Of a stretch of DNA of 64,000 bases, positions 55,898-64,000 are shown piece by piece. Each line of letters starts with the position of its first letter. Position 1 is the stretch's first letter. Source of the stretch: Mesorhizobium loti (GTDB lineage: Bacteria; Pseudomonadota; Alphaproteobacteria; Rhizobiales; Rhizobiaceae). Both the position numbers and the translations under genes were made by a program. The stretch is from positions 6,267,001 to 6,331,000 of the forward strand of contig CP050293.1 in the NCBI GenBank assembly GCA_014189435.1, given 5' to 3'. The notes under the pieces were generated by a model, which ran no database searches, was not told the origin of the DNA, and worked only from the letters and a program-made list of their open reading frames with translations.

Positions 55898-56077
55898 TCG
55901 GCGCCGCCCCTCACCTGCCTGCCGGCATCCTCTCCCCGTAAACGGGGCGAGGGACGCTGTCATCGCCGATTTCGCCAATCTCCAATGTCGCTAAGAAGGC
56001 GCCAGCGTCGCGGCCAGCGCATCTCTCCCCGTTCACGGGGAGAGATGTCCGGCAGGACAGTGAGGGGCGGCGCCGAC
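55898..56077. repeat. Family B paired palindromic repeat, copy 6
   Basis: Arms GGCGCCGCCCCTCACCTGCC/CTCCCCGTAAACGGGGCGAG and CTCCCCGTTCACGGGGAGAG/TGTCCGGCAGGACAGTGAGG. The spacer contains TTCGCCAATCTCCAATGTCG, a close match to the core. It lies between the binding-protein and MocA-like genes. Confidence 0.8.
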
Positions 56078-56153
56078 CTGACGTAATTGCCCGTCGAAAC
56101 ATACATGCGGCGGCTCGCCGTCCGCGATCCGATCAAGAATTTGGGAGGCTGAC

Positions 56154-57245
56154 ATGGCCGACAAGGTAAAAGTGCTGGTGGTGGGTCTCGGCAATATGGG
56201 TGCGTCGCATGCCAGCGCCTATCACCGCTCCGAGGGTTTTCAGATCGTCGGCATCATGAGCCGCTCGATCAAGAGCAACACGAAGATCCCGGCCGAACTG
56301 GCGGGCTATCCGCTGTATGAGGATTTCGACCAGGCGCTGAAGGAGGCGAAACCCGACGCCGTCTCGATCAACAGCTGGCCCAACACCCACGCCGAATACG
56401 CGCTGAAAGCGATCGCCGCCAACTGCCATGTGTTCATGGAAAAGCCGCTCGCCACCAACAATGAGGATGCCGAGAAGGTGGTTGCGGCGGCGCGGGCCAA
56501 GAACCGCAAGCTGGTGCTCGGCTATATCCTGCGCGTCCATCCCTCGTGGATCAAGTTTATCGAGGTCGGCAAGACGCTCGGCAAGCCGCTGGTGATGCGG
56601 CTCAACCTCAACCAGCAGAGCAGCGGCAGCGCCTGGCACTGGCACAAGAACCTCATCGATTCGCTGATCCCGATCGTCGACTGCGGCGTGCACTATGTCG
56701 ACGTCATGTGCCAGCTGACCGGCGCCAAGCCGGTGCGCGTGCACGGCATCGGCGCCAAATTGTGGGCGGAAGCCGACAAGCAGAATTACGGCCATCTGCA
56801 CGTCACCTTCGATGACGGCTCGGTCGGCTGGTACGAGGCCGGCTGGGGCCCGATGATGAGCGAGACGGCCTATTTCGTGAAGGACGTGGTCGGCCCCAAG
56901 GGCGCGGTGTCGATCGTCGCTGGCCAGCAGGCGAGCAGCGCTGCCGACACCGCCGAGGTCTCGAACTCCGCCGACATCGACCGCCACACCAAGACCGATG
57001 CGTTGAAGATCCATTATGCCGCGGTCGACGGCGACAAGAATTTCTCGAAGCCCGACGAGATCGTCAGCATGGAGGACGAGCCCGGCCACCAGGAACTCTG
57101 CGACCGCGAGCAGGCCTTCTTCCTGCGCGCCATCCGCGAGGATCTCGATCTGACCGAGCAGATGGATGCGGCGGTGAACAGCCTGCGCATCGTGCTGGCC
57201 GCCGAGCAGAGCATCGCGCTGGGGCGGACCATCGACCTGGCCTGA
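56154..57245 (+). CDS. Gfo/Idh/MocA family oxidoreductase
   Basis: A 363-residue NAD(P)-dependent dehydrogenase. The N-terminal Rossmann motif is VLVVGLGNMGASHASAYHRS (residues 6-25), the nucleotide-binding EKPLATN is near 98-104, and the C-terminal alpha/beta domain has the likely catalytic region DSLIPIVDCGVHYVDVMCQL with a conserved Asp and His. ATG 56154 has GGGAGGCTGAC upstream. Family members oxidise sugars, inositols or amino-polyols. It is colinear with the ABC transporter and amidase, separated by repeats. Confidence 0.88.
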   Translation: MADKVKVLVVGLGNMGASHASAYHRSEGFQIVGIMSRSIKSNTKIPAELAGYPLYEDFDQALKEAKPDAVSINSWPNTHAEYALKAIAANCHVFMEKPLATNNEDAEKVVAAARAKNRKLVLGYILRVHPSWIKFIEVGKTLGKPLVMRLNLNQQSSGSAWHWHKNLIDSLIPIVDCGVHYVDVMCQLTGAKPVRVHGIGAKLWAEADKQNYGHLHVTFDDGSVGWYEAGWGPMMSETAYFVKDVVGPKGAVSIVAGQQASSAADTAEVSNSADIDRHTKTDALKIHYAAVDGDKNFSKPDEIVSMEDEPGHQELCDREQAFFLRAIREDLDLTEQMDAAVNSLRIVLAAEQSIALGRTIDLA

Positions 57246-57277
57246 CGCAATCCGGCTGCTGGCGGCAATCGTTTCAG

Positions 57278-57411
57278 GTCGGCGCTGCCCCTCACCCTTA
57301 CCCTCTCCCCGTGAAGAACGGGGAGAGGGGGTCGTCAGCGTTGGAGCGTCTCCCTTCTCCCCGTCACTATACGGGGAGAAGGTGCCGGCAGGCGGATGAG
57401 GGGCGGCGTCA
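57278..57411. repeat. Family B paired palindromic repeat, copy 7 (short spacer)
   Basis: Arms GGCGCTGCCCCTCACCCTTA/CTCCCCGTGAAGAACGGGGA and CTCCCCGTCACTATACGGGG/CCGGCAGGCGGATGAGGGG. The spacer is about 25 bp and lacks the full core, so this copy appears internally shortened. Confidence 0.75.
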
Positions 57412-57457
57412 ACGTTGGCAAGATCAACGAACGACGTTGAAAAATTGGGAGAGAGAC

Positions 57458-58894
57458 ATGGTCACCGACAGTCTGCTGAAAACCTATGCCGAGTCCGACG
57501 CGCTCGACCTGGCCGGGCTGGTGCGCGGCGGCCAGGTTTCGCCGGCGGAACTGGTGGAGGCAGCGATCACACTGGTCGAGCGGCTCAACCCGGCGCTCAA
57601 CGCGGTCATCCATCGCCTCTACGACATGGCGCGCGCCCAGGCTGAGACGGTCGACAAATCAGCACCCTTCGCCGGCGTACCGTTCCTGCTCAAGGAGCTG
57701 GCCTCGTCCTGGACCGGGGCGCCGAACACCAACTCCTCATTCTACCTGAAGGACGTTGTCGCCGACTTCGACACCGAGGTCGTGCGCCGCATGAAGGCGG
57801 CGGGGCTGGTGCTGATCGGCAAATCGAACGCGCCGGAGAACGGCTGGTCGATCACGACGGAACCAAAACTCTATGGTGTGACCAAGAACCCGTGGAAGGA
57901 AGGCATCACGCCGGGCGGCTCCAGCGGCGGTGCGGCCGCGGCCATCGCTTCGCGCATGGTGCCGATCGCCGAGGCCAGCGATGGTGCCGGCTCGATCCGC
58001 ATCCCGGCCTCCTGCTGCGGCATCGTCGGGCTGAAACCGTCGCGCGGCCGCGTCAGCCTCGCGCCGTTCGGCGATTATTGGTATGGCGGCGCCTATTTCC
58101 TGTGCTGCTCGCGCACCGTGCGCGACACCGCTGCCTATCTCGACGCGGTGTCCGGCGCCCTGCCGGGCGACCCCTATACGCCGCCGGTTCCCGATGGTTC
58201 CTGGCTCAGCCTGTCGGCGCGAACGCCGAAGAAGCTGCGCATCGGCTTTTCCGTCACGCCGCCCAACGGCACCGTGATCGATGCCGAGGTGAAGGCGGCG
58301 GTGCTGGCAACCGTGGCAGTGCTCGAGCGTCTTGGCCATCATGTCGAGGAGCACGACATGCCGCTCGAGGCGAATGCGGTGTGGAAGACCTACACCAACA
58401 TGACCTGCGTGCAGACGGCGGCGACCTTCGACTATCTTGAAACGGTGATCGGCCGGCCGGTGACACCAAACGACGTAGAGGCGGTGACCTTTGCGATCAT
58501 CGAGCGCGGCCGCGCGACCAGCGGCACCAGGCACATCTCCGATGTCGAGCAATTGCGGCAGATCGGTCGCGACATCGTCGGCGACCTTGGCGCCTACGAT
58601 CTCTTCATCACCCCGACGCTGACACAGTTGCCGCGCCCTTTCGGCTACTACGACATGTCGGAAACCGACATCGACCGCTACAACGCCAAATGGGCGGACT
58701 CGGTGTTTGCCTTCCCCTTCAACATTTCCGGCCAGCCGGCGATCTCGCTGCCGCTCGGCTGGTCGAAAGGCGGCGTGCCGATCGGCGTCCAACTGGTCGG
58801 CCGCTACGGCGACGAGGCGACGGTGCTGGCCGCGTCGGCACAGTTGGAGCAAGAGATGGCTTGGAGGGAGAGGCGGCCGGCGGTGAGTGGTTAG
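57458..58894 (+). CDS. Amidase (amidase signature family)
   Basis: A 478-residue hydrolase with the Ser-cisSer-Lys triad: Lys in GVPFLLKELASS near residue 78, the cis-Ser in GGSSGGAAAAIASRM near 152-166 and the nucleophile in DGAGSIRIPASCCGIVGLKPS near 175-195. The C-terminal part has FPFNISGQPAISLPLGW. ATG 57458 follows GGGAGAGAGAC; the longer open frame is in a family B repeat. Substrates of this family range from indoleacetamide to gamma-lactams. The neighbours suggest it acts on the compound imported by the adjacent ABC system. Confidence 0.9.
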   Translation: MVTDSLLKTYAESDALDLAGLVRGGQVSPAELVEAAITLVERLNPALNAVIHRLYDMARAQAETVDKSAPFAGVPFLLKELASSWTGAPNTNSSFYLKDVVADFDTEVVRRMKAAGLVLIGKSNAPENGWSITTEPKLYGVTKNPWKEGITPGGSSGGAAAAIASRMVPIAEASDGAGSIRIPASCCGIVGLKPSRGRVSLAPFGDYWYGGAYFLCCSRTVRDTAAYLDAVSGALPGDPYTPPVPDGSWLSLSARTPKKLRIGFSVTPPNGTVIDAEVKAAVLATVAVLERLGHHVEEHDMPLEANAVWKTYTNMTCVQTAATFDYLETVIGRPVTPNDVEAVTFAIIERGRATSGTRHISDVEQLRQIGRDIVGDLGAYDLFITPTLTQLPRPFGYYDMSETDIDRYNAKWADSVFAFPFNISGQPAISLPLGWSKGGVPIGVQLVGRYGDEATVLAASAQLEQEMAWRERRPAVSG

Positions 58895-58916
58895 CTGCTT
58901 GGCACCGTGCGCGCAG

Positions 58917-59149
58917 CTTCGAGATTGGCCGAATCGCTCTATCGTTCGTCATCCACGGGCGGAGCAAGGAGCGCAGCGACGCAGCGCAGACCCGAGGATC
59001 CATGCCGCGACTTCAAAGCGTCGCCACGGTACAGAGTTCTGCTCCGCTGCATTCCTCGGCCAAGGTCACGGCATGGATCCTCGGGTCTCCGCGACGGAGC
59101 TTCGCTCCTGCTCCGCCCGTGGATGACGAAGGCGGGGAGCTTTAGCCGA
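58917..59149. mobile_element. Family A short element without gene, copy 2
   Basis: About 233 bp with arms 58943-59011 (CGTTCGTCATCCACGGGCGG ... GGATCCATGCCGCGAC) and 59066-59130 (GTCACGGCATGGATCCTCGG ... GGATGACGAA). The spacer reads as the reverse complement of that at 44989-45222: GCGTCGCCACGGTACAGAGT, TCTGCTCCGCTGCATTCC and TCGGCCAAGGTCAC. The last part matches the upstream flank of the GIY-YIG gene in both cassettes. It therefore joins both cassette ends and lacks the gene. It lies between the amidase and M24 hydrolase genes. Confidence 0.68.
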
Positions 59150-59230
59150 TCTCCAGGAGTTGCAGCAGCCCGCTGAAACGAACGATGCATGACAGGTCTT
59201 GGAACAACGATTTGCGCAGAGCAAAGCCGG

Positions 59231-60475
59231 CTAACCGATTATCTCCAGCCGTCTCGGCAGGCGGTTCATGGCAACAGGGCCGTCCGGCGTGATCAGGAAC
59301 TGGTCCTCGAGATTGAAGCTGGCGAGGCCGTCTATGTAGAGCGGGATCTCGAAGGCCAGCACCATGCCGGCTTCGATCACGACATCGCTGTCGGCCGCAA
59401 TGAACGGCCATTGTTCTGAGAAGACCGACTGGCCGACGCCATGGCCGAAATGACCGCGGCGGTAGGAGCGCAGCCCTTGCCGTGCCAGGCTGTCGGTCGC
59501 CACTTGGTGCACGTGGGCGAACATGGTTCCCGGAACGAGGGATGCCAGCCCGTCGTCAAAGGCGTGCTCGGCGATCGCATGCAGTTCGGCCTGCTCGGCG
59601 GATGGCGGCCCGAAAATGAAGTTGCGCGACATGTCGGAGGCGTAGCCGCCGACCGTGCAGACCATGTCGCACTTCAGCGGATCGCCGGGCATGGCTTTCG
59701 CATCGGCAGCCTTGGCCCGGGCGCCGAGCGTCACATATTCGGCTGTGGCGACCGGATGGGCCAGTCCGGCCGCTGCCGTGGCGACACCTTGCCGGTAGAG
59801 GGCAATGAGATCGGCCTGGCGCATGCCGGCCATGGCATCAACCTGCAGCCGGTCCAGCCCGGCTTCCGACAGGATGATGCCTTGCTGGAGCAGGTCGATC
59901 TCGCGCGGCGATTTGATCGCCCGCAGCCTGTCGAGCACCGCCGAGCCGTCGACCATGGTGCTGGCCGGCAACAGCGCCTGCATGGCCGAGAAATCGGCGG
60001 CGGCGATGAAATCGAGATCGACGCCGATCCTTGCGTGGTCAAGACCGAACCCGACCAGGATATGCTTCAGCGCGCCGACGGAATGGACGAGTTCGAATGT
60101 CGCGGGTCGAGAAAAACCAGGCGCCCGGCCGGACGAGGCAAGGTCGGCCTCGATGCGTTGCGCCAGCCCTTGCCCTGAGGTCGAGGCGTCAAGCGTGGCG
60201 GTTTCGATCCAGATCGGGTGGCTGCGGATGACAGTGTCCGACAGAGCCCGTTGCAGTTGTCCCGCATTGAAATCCGCCACCACGACGCCGATCGGCAGGC
60301 CCGGGTCAGCCGGAATGACGACGAAGCCGGCGCCGGCGCGCCGGAACAGTCCCGCCGGGCCGATCGAGGCCCCGGTCGCATAGTGGAAGGCTTCGGGCGC
60401 GCACAGCACCAGCGCCTCGATGCCGGCGCGGTCCATCAGTTGCGCCGCGCGCTGGCGGTCGACAAAGCCTGTCAT
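59231..60475 (-). CDS. M24 family metallopeptidase (Xaa-Pro aminopeptidase / ectoine hydrolase-like)
   Basis: A 414-residue enzyme with a creatinase N-terminal domain and a pita-bread M24 domain. All five metal ligands are readable: Asp and Asp in KCDMVCTVGGYASDMSRNF, His in RGHFGHGVGQ, Glu in LAFEIPLY and Glu in FNLEDQFLIT. ATG 60475 begins MTGFVDRQRAAQLMDRAG; 17 upstream codons are open but look non-coding. Relatives include prolidases, creatinase and ectoine hydrolase DoeA, so hydrolysis of a small amide is as likely as peptidase activity. It is convergent with the amidase gene. Confidence 0.87.
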   Translation of the reverse strand: MTGFVDRQRAAQLMDRAGIEALVLCAPEAFHYATGASIGPAGLFRRAGAGFVVIPADPGLPIGVVVADFNAGQLQRALSDTVIRSHPIWIETATLDASTSGQGLAQRIEADLASSGRAPGFSRPATFELVHSVGALKHILVGFGLDHARIGVDLDFIAAADFSAMQALLPASTMVDGSAVLDRLRAIKSPREIDLLQQGIILSEAGLDRLQVDAMAGMRQADLIALYRQGVATAAAGLAHPVATAEYVTLGARAKAADAKAMPGDPLKCDMVCTVGGYASDMSRNFIFGPPSAEQAELHAIAEHAFDDGLASLVPGTMFAHVHQVATDSLARQGLRSYRRGHFGHGVGQSVFSEQWPFIAADSDVVIEAGMVLAFEIPLYIDGLASFNLEDQFLITPDGPVAMNRLPRRLEIIG

Positions 60476-60601
60476 GGGTTTCTCCGAATGTCCGAAGCGG
60501 CAACGGAGCATTCCGGGTGGGGACAATCAAGCGGCAAGATGCCGGGCAGGTGGTCTGGCAATCGCTTTAGGTTTGGATTCGCTCCGCCATCCTTTCGGGG
60601 C

Positions 60602-60786
60602 GCCGGCGCCGCCCCTCACCTGCCTGCCGGCATCCTCTCCCCGTATAGGGACGGGGAGAGGGACGCTCGTCGCCGCTTTCGCTAATGACCAGTTCTGCAG
60701 AAGGGCGCCGGCGTTGCGGCCGGCTTCTTTCTCCCCGTTCCTATACGGGGAGAAATGCCCGGCAGGGCAATGAGGGGCGGCGCTGA
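60602..60786. repeat. Family B paired palindromic repeat, copy 8
   Basis: Arms GCCGGCGCCGCCCCTCACCT/CTCCCCGTATAGGGACGGGG and CTCCCCGTTCCTATACGGGG/CCGGCAGGGCAATGAGGGG. The spacer contains GCCGCTTTCGCTAATGACCA, a diverged core. It fills half of the 365-base gap between the M24 hydrolase and IalB-like genes. Confidence 0.8.
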
Positions 60787-60840
60787 CTTCGACAAATTGA
60801 ACTGCGCCCTGACTGCTACAAGGACCAGCGGGCCGAACCG

Positions 60841-61419
60841 CTATTTGATGGCTTCCAGCTTGTCGATCGCGGCGGTGAAGCCGGCCAGCGAGACCGGAAT
60901 GGTGACTGGCTTTCGCGTCACGGATTCCATGCCGATGTTGAGGTTGGTTCCCGCTTTCATGGCGGCGATGAGTTCCGGCGACAGCGGTGCGGCGGCGTAG
61001 GCGCCGTTCTGGTCGCTGGTCTGGATGGCGACGGTCGTCTTCTGCCCCTGGTCGATCTGGTAGGAGGCGCCGGACGGCAGGAACAGGCCGTGCGGCAAAG
61101 CGAGCAACATGGCCAGGCTGCCATTGCCCTTGTCGCGGCGCACGGTCACGGTCAGCACACGCTGACCGGTCTTGGCTTCGGTCAGGTTTTGCGACACCTG
61201 ACACTGAAGCTCGGCCGTCGATGAACCGCTGGAGCAATTGATCGCCCATGGATTGGCGTCGGCGGGCTTTGCTTCCTTTGCTTCGACCGGCTTTGCGTCT
61301 TCGGCAAGGGCTGGCCCGGCGGCCAGGACCAGCGACAGGGCGGCGAACCCCGCGATCACACCAAGTAGATTAGCCTTCGCTAAAATAAGTGCCATGTTCT
61401 TTTGTCGGATGGCTTGCAT
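60841..61419 (-). CDS. Invasion-associated locus B (IalB) family protein
   Basis: A 192-residue exported protein. The signal peptide runs to about residue 39 (ALSLVLAAGPALAED), followed by a Lys/Ala/Pro-rich linker (AKPVEAKEAKPADAN) and the IalB domain starting WAINCSSGSSTAELQCQVSQ with its conserved Cys pair. IalB was named in Bartonella for erythrocyte entry; homologues are widespread in Rhizobiales and act in the envelope. ATG 61419 has GAGGAAAC upstream; the longer open frame is not plausible. It is divergent from the adhesin gene. Confidence 0.86.
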   Translation of the reverse strand: MQAIRQKNMALILAKANLLGVIAGFAALSLVLAAGPALAEDAKPVEAKEAKPADANPWAINCSSGSSTAELQCQVSQNLTEAKTGQRVLTVTVRRDKGNGSLAMLLALPHGLFLPSGASYQIDQGQKTTVAIQTSDQNGAYAAAPLSPELIAAMKAGTNLNIGMESVTRKPVTIPVSLAGFTAAIDKLEAIK

Positions 61420-61651
61420 GTTTCCTCGCCCTGCCAGGTATTCTCCCAGGAGGGGCTTGATACAACACTCGGGACTGTTCCGGAAGCTGCGTGGGAGCCA
61501 AGAAAGCCGGCAAAAGTACTGTGACCTTTCGGACACACCGAGCAATTTTGCAGGAAGCCCCTAGAAATCGAAGGGCTCGAGACTCGCTATACAATAGAAT
61601 TCGCGTAAGAACTCTTCTGGGGACGTGTAGTCCCGGAAGGACTCGCCAGGG

Positions 61652-64000
61652 ATGGGAACTACCGAGAATTCTCGGCAAGTTGGTGAGATGGCGGCGCGTG
61701 GGGAAGATTTCCGCGTGCGCGCCGGCTATCGCCGTTCGCGAATTGCCAGGCATTTGTGGAAGACGACAGCGCTGACGACGCTGGCGCTCGGCCTTTCCGG
61801 CTTGGCCGCCCATGGCGATCCGAACGGCTTGTGGCAGCCGCAGATCCGCGCCATCATCGGCGCCGACAACAATGGCGGCAACGCCGCGCTCGAAGGCTTC
61901 ATCCCGCTCAAGCAGACGGCCGAATCAGTGCTGTTCCTGGATGTCCGGGCCAAGCACGATTTCAAGGACAGTTTCGGCCAGGATGTCGGCCTCGGCATTC
62001 GCCGCATCGTCAACCCGGACCTGATGATCGGCGGCTACGCCTATCTCAACGTCGAGAACTACAACTCCAACCAGTTCACATCGGCCACGCTCGGCGCCGA
62101 GGCGATCACCTCGCATTTCGATGCGCATGTGAATGTCTATCTGCCGATCAAGGGCGATTCGACCGATCACTCGACCAGCTCGACCCTGTCGATGGTCAGC
62201 AACCAGCTGATGGAGCAGATCTCGGTCCTCGATCACCGCGACTACGCGGCGTGGGGCATCGAAGGCGAGATCGGCGCGCAGGTGCCGATCAACCTGCCCG
62301 ACAAGCATTCGCTGCGGCTGGATATCGGCGGCTATCACTTCGAGGATCCGCACGGCAACGACCACAGCGTCACCGGCGCCAAGGCCGGCTTCGAATACAC
62401 GATCGGCGATGTCTTCGGCAGTGGTACTGAACTGGTTCTGGCCGGCGAAGTCCGCAACGACAATCGTGACGACACCCAGTTCGCCGGCAGCGTGCGGCTG
62501 AACATCCCGTTCAACCCGGGCCATGGCTCGGACACGACCGCGGCCATCAGCGAGGCGGACCCGGTCTATCCAGTCAGCGAGGGCCTGCGCAAGCGCGTCA
62601 ACGAACGGGTGCGCGGCGATATCGGCGTCCGGATCCAGTCGCAGGAACTCACCGGCGGCACGACGACGCGCATTGCCATCAACGCGGCCACCAATGCGGC
62701 CTTCGGCAAATTCTACTTCGCCGATGGCGGCCTGGCCGGTGCGGGTACGCAGGCCGACCCGACGACGCTGGACGACGCCGTCACCAAAGCCGGCAGCGGC
62801 GGCTTTGTGGTGGCGCTTGGCGGCAACGGCAATCTGACGACCGGCGGCGTGACGCTTGCCAATGGCCAGACTGTCATTGGCGGCGGCGAAAGCGTCACCG
62901 CCAAGCTTTTCGGCGGCGGCACCAGCACCTTCAACCTGGGCGGCAGCGACGGCACGATCCAGGGCACCAACGTCGCCAACCCCGTCATCACGCTGGGCAA
63001 TGGCAACACGCTCAACGGCATCACCGTCACCGGCGGCGCCGACGGCATTTTGGGCAACAACATCACCGGCGCGACGCTGACCAATGTCACGGTCACCGGT
63101 GCGGGCGGCAACGGCGCCGACTTCACCGGCACCTCGACCGGCATCGCCGGTTCCAATTTCACCGCCACCGGCAACGGCCTCGACGGCCTGCACATCGAAG
63201 GCGATGGTACCTACAATTTCACCGGCACGACGTTGCTGCAGGGCAATCTCGACGACGGTCTCGATATCACCGGCAAGGGCACCTACACCTTCGCCATCGT
63301 CAATGCGAAGGACAATGCCGACCGCGGCATCACCGTGCAGGGCACGTCGACCGGCGGCACCTTCACCACCACCGGCGGCACGGTATCGGGCAATGGCGGC
63401 ACCGCGGTCTTCATCGACCCGATCACCGCGCATGTGGTGCTCGATTCGATCAGCCAGAGCGGCGGCACGTCGGGCGTCGTGCTCGAGAATGTTTCGGGTA
63501 GCTTCACCGTCAACGGTGCGACGACGATCTCGAACACGACGGGACCGGCGATCGCCATTTCGAATTCGCCGGCAGCGATCCGCTTCGGCGACGTCGCCAT
63601 CTCGGCACCCGGCGGCGACGGCATATCGTTTGCCGGCGTCAATGCGGCGGTGGTCGCCGGCAACATCGTCATTTCCGGCCTGGGTGTCGGCACCGGCCTC
63701 GACTTCTCCGGCAGCAAAACCAATTTCACCGCGCAGTCGCTCAACATCACCGGCAGCGGTGCGGCCGGCTCGATCGGCATCGACCTGACTTCGCCGAGTG
63801 CTGGCGGGGCAACGATCGTCATCACCAATGGCGGCGCGATCGCCGGTGTCGACACCGGCGTGCGCTTCGGCATAGCGGGTTCGCTCGCCAATTCGGCCAA
63901 TGCCGAGTTCAGCTTCGGCGGCGGTTCCATTGCCGGCGTCACCGCTTCGCTCGACGCGCGCGGCCTCAACCAGACGCTCGGCCACTATGCTTTCGGCTCG
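61652..64000 (+). CDS. Inverse-autotransporter-like adhesin with beta-helix passenger (3' end outside window)
   Basis: At least 783 codons, open to the window end. ATG 61652 is preceded by GGAAGGA and an in-frame stop at 61628; ATG 61688 is an alternative. A signal-like stretch (TTALTTLALGLSGLAAHG) ends near residue 55. Residues about 60-290 resemble an outer-membrane beta-barrel of the intimin/invasin (inverse autotransporter) type, with alternating strands such as MIGGYAYLNVENYNSNQFTS. From about 370 onward, Gly/Thr/Asn-rich repeats (LGNGNTLNGITVTGGADGIL and so on) look like a right-handed beta-helix. The protein would anchor its barrel in the outer membrane and expose the helix. Confidence 0.8.
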   Translation, partial: MGTTENSRQVGEMAARGEDFRVRAGYRRSRIARHLWKTTALTTLALGLSGLAAHGDPNGLWQPQIRAIIGADNNGGNAALEGFIPLKQTAESVLFLDVRAKHDFKDSFGQDVGLGIRRIVNPDLMIGGYAYLNVENYNSNQFTSATLGAEAITSHFDAHVNVYLPIKGDSTDHSTSSTLSMVSNQLMEQISVLDHRDYAAWGIEGEIGAQVPINLPDKHSLRLDIGGYHFEDPHGNDHSVTGAKAGFEYTIGDVFGSGTELVLAGEVRNDNRDDTQFAGSVRLNIPFNPGHGSDTTAAISEADPVYPVSEGLRKRVNERVRGDIGVRIQSQELTGGTTTRIAINAATNAAFGKFYFADGGLAGAGTQADPTTLDDAVTKAGSGGFVVALGGNGNLTTGGVTLANGQTVIGGGESVTAKLFGGGTSTFNLGGSDGTIQGTNVANPVITLGNGNTLNGITVTGGADGILGNNITGATLTNVTVTGAGGNGADFTGTSTGIAGSNFTATGNGLDGLHIEGDGTYNFTGTTLLQGNLDDGLDITGKGTYTFAIVNAKDNADRGITVQGTSTGGTFTTTGGTVSGNGGTAVFIDPITAHVVLDSISQSGGTSGVVLENVSGSFTVNGATTISNTTGPAIAISNSPAAIRFGDVAISAPGGDGISFAGVNAAVVAGNIVISGLGVGTGLDFSGSKTNFTAQSLNITGSGAAGSIGIDLTSPSAGGATIVITNGGAIAGVDTGVRFGIAGSLANSANAEFSFGGGSIAGVTASLDARGLNQTLGHYAFGS

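Noticed and set aside
61925..63985. 686-codon open frame on the minus strand
   Set aside because: It is the antisense of the adhesin gene, has a biased Asp/Arg/Ala/Gly composition with no recognisable domain, and results from high GC at third positions.

Overview
The window looks like a chromosomal segment of a high-GC alphaproteobacterium of the Rhizobiales, most probably Mesorhizobium or a close relative. The evidence is the origin-proximal gene order (maf-aroE-coaE-dnaQ and ppsR facing hemE-hemJ-rho-mnmE-mnmG-rsmG-parA-parB-holA), alphaproteobacterial genes such as fxsA/secB opposite a Tim44-like gene, an IalB-family protein and a BTLCP protease, a CtrA-type TTAA-N7-TTAA box, parS sites of the GTTTCACGTGAAAC type, and many GC-rich palindromic intergenic repeats. 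Genus assignment is an inference from gene content. I recognised no rRNA, tRNA, CRISPR array or prophage.

Layout. 0.3-7.9 kb: two sulfonate operons, tauABC and ssuA-D-C-B, separated by a repeat-bounded GIY-YIG nuclease cassette. 8-16 kb: cell-envelope genes (RlpA-like, MltA, BTLCP, Tim44-like, FxsA, SecB) and phaZ. 16.2-16.7 kb: a second GIY-YIG cassette. 16.7-21 kb: leftward dnaQ, coaE, aroE, maf and ppsR. 20.9-21.3 kb: the predicted chromosome origin. 21.3-35 kb: hemE, hemJ, rho, mnmE, mnmG, rsmG, parA, parB, then holA in reverse, with a parS cluster around mnmE-mnmG-rsmG. 35-41 kb: branched-chain 2-oxoacid dehydrogenase (E1 alpha, E1 beta, E2, E3), whose E2 gene carries a palindromic repeat and a frame break at a run of ten G. 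41-48 kb: a saccharopine-dehydrogenase-like gene opposite an Lrp regulator, a two-component system with a COG4705 membrane protein, and small genes. 48-60.5 kb: a probable catabolic cluster for an unidentified nitrogenous compound (RidA, amidohydrolase, flavin monooxygenase, RpiR regulator, NitT/TauT-type ABC transporter, Gfo/Idh/MocA dehydrogenase, amidase, M24 hydrolase). 60.8-64 kb: an IalB-like protein and the 5' part of a large inverse-autotransporter-like adhesin that runs off the window.

How the parts work together. The tau and ssu operons import sulfonates and SsuD releases sulfite from them; both have a similar upstream motif and a strong hairpin straight after the binding-protein gene. 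The origin, parS sites and ParAB form the chromosome replication and segregation module. The Bkd operon oxidises the 2-oxoacids of Val, Leu and Ile.

The intergenic space is filled by four repeat families, named here for convenience. Family A has long terminal inverted repeats around a 95-residue GIY-YIG nuclease (two copies) or around a spacer of about 70 bp that looks like both cassette ends joined (two copies). Family B (eight copies) and family C (five copies) are paired palindromes sharing a central motif. Family D has four copies, one inside the E2 gene. The family A relationship, a nuclease cassette with apparent MITE-like deletion derivatives, is the strongest candidate here for an undescribed mobile system.
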